Shown piece after piece: positions 20,595-21,385 of a DNA stretch of 21,385 nt. A program made the translations under genes and the position numbers. Under the pieces are notes generated by a model, which saw nothing but the letters and a program-made list of their open reading frames with translations, had not been told where the DNA came from and ran no database searches. This DNA is from Basidiobolus ranarum (taxonomy: Eukaryota; Basidiobolomycota; Basidiobolomycetes; Basidiobolales). The first letter of the stretch is position 1; every line of letters begins with the position of its first letter. The stretch covers positions 1 to 21,385 of the forward strand of contig JASJQH010000206.1 of the NCBI GenBank assembly GCA_040143965.1, read 5' to 3'.

Positions 20595-21385
20595 ATGAAA
20601 AGTAGTAGGTTTGGAGAGAGAAGATGGTGTACCATTTGTACATTGGGTGTGATTCTCATTGGATTGCTCGCACTCTTCATCGCATATCCCGTAGTAAGTG
20701 AGATACGAAAGGACAGCAGCAAAATGGATTACAGTAATATTCCCAAAATCAACCGTGGCGGAAGGGATAGTTGGATTGATTTCGACACTCCTAAAAGCGC
20801 TAATACATATACTTCCACCGATGGTTCCAAGTATAACTTAGTCTTTTCAGATGAATTTCAACAAGATGGACGGTCATTCAAGCCTGGAGCTGATAAAGCT
20901 TTTGAAGCGGTTAATCTTCATTATTGGCCTACTGGCGATGTCGAATGGTACCACCCTGATGCTGTTACCACTAAAAACGGAAATATGGAAATTACTATTA
21001 CCAAAGAGTCTATCAATAATATGGACTACAAGAGTGGAATGCCCCAGTCTTGGAATAAGTTTTGTTTCACTGGAGGTTATCTCGAATGTACAGCTACATC
21101 TCATAGCTCATTGCTCTAGTGGCCCAGTATTAACCATTTTTCTAATTTCTAGTTAATGTCTCCTTACCTGGCAGCGGAGATGTCGCCGGCTTTTGGCCTG
21201 GTTTGTGGACCATGGGAAATTTAGGAAGAGCGTAAGTGTTTTCATGAATTTGATGGAAGATATTCTTTTGGTAATAGAAACTAACAAACAATTTTAGTGG
21301 ATATGGTGCTACCACAGCGAGAACTGGTTTGACAGATGTTGCAATTGGGTCTCAAACGCTGTCGGTTCCATTTATGCTCTCATTA
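20595..21385 (+). CDS. KRE6: KRE6/SKN1-type beta-1,6-glucan synthesis protein, 3' end outside window
   Basis: Type II membrane protein of the GH16-related SKN1/KRE6 family needed for beta-1,6-glucan in the fungal wall. Exons seen: 20595-21087, 21153-21231, 21298 onward, with GT-AG introns of 65 and 66 bp. A very short cytosolic tail (about 11 residues) precedes a single membrane helix at about 12-32. Then the luminal domain begins: YNLVFSDEF, GRSFKPGADKAFEAV, GDVEWYHPDAVTTKNGN, GMPQSWNKFCFTGGYLE, SLPGSGD, FWPGLWTMGNLGRAGYGATT, all typical of the family. The catalytic-like EIDxxE region lies beyond the window. Yeast Kre6 and Skn1 have cytosolic tails of 200 residues or more, so this N-terminus is short. 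After GYGATT the reading departs from the usual WPYSYD-C-DVGT. I start at the ATG, not at the GTG just before it. Confidence 0.85.

Noticed and set aside
1-21385. tRNA, rRNA, CRISPR or operon-like structures
   Set aside because: No tRNA B-box with a matching A-box, no repeat-spacer array and no rRNA-like sequence was seen; genes are separate spliced units.

Overview
This is a stretch of fungal nuclear DNA. It is AT-rich, the genes are protein-coding with many short introns (about 52 to 98 bp), and the products are fungal cell-cycle, chromatin, replication, membrane and wall proteins. The wording of the histone deacetylase and the intron-dense structures look more basidiomycete-like than ascomycete-like. 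A low-GC lineage such as rust fungi or their relatives is possible, but that is inference. No bacterial, organellar, tRNA, rRNA or CRISPR features were seen.

Layout, left to right. 1-340 (+): 3' end of a B-type cyclin gene. 754-864 (-): a possible decayed DDE transposase scrap. 1075-3366 (-): a nine-exon class I histone deacetylase (RPD3 type). 4207-5435 (+): a nine-exon DysF (dysferlin/peroxin) domain protein, divergent from the deacetylase. 6983-8273 (-): a multispanning RING-H2 E3 ligase. 8723-9101 (-): a three-exon small gene (77 aa) whose short exons are easily missed. 9409-10781 (-): a single-pass, signal-peptide-bearing SH3 protein of Fus1-like architecture. 12498-16182 (+): an 18-exon DNA polymerase delta catalytic subunit gene (POL3). 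About 16485-16957 (+): fragments of an unrecognised gene. 17149-18105 (+): a secreted SGNH/GDSL hydrolase. 18777-19265 (+): a small secreted helical protein. 20595-21385 (+, cut by the window): a KRE6/SKN1-type beta-1,6-glucan synthesis protein.

The two most interesting points are both in POL3. One intron (13322-13396) begins ATATCCTTT and ends AC, which is the signature of a minor-spliceosome (U12-type) AT-AC intron. Only this splice keeps the reading frame and restores the conserved protein. The gene also meets an in-frame TAA exactly where the family has glutamine, just before a still-conserved LIITKALSKT stretch. The remaining roughly 240 residues (thumb and both cysteine motifs) are not present downstream, so this copy is either a decaying duplicate, a truncated form, or an assembly or mutation problem.

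The genes are independent fungal transcription units, not an operon. The last three (secreted hydrolase, secreted helical protein, glucan synthesis protein) all act at the cell surface or outside, but nothing in the sequence shows that they are co-regulated. Exon boundaries were derived by hand from splice sites, phase and family similarity. They should be taken as models, although every full model given sums to a whole number of codons.
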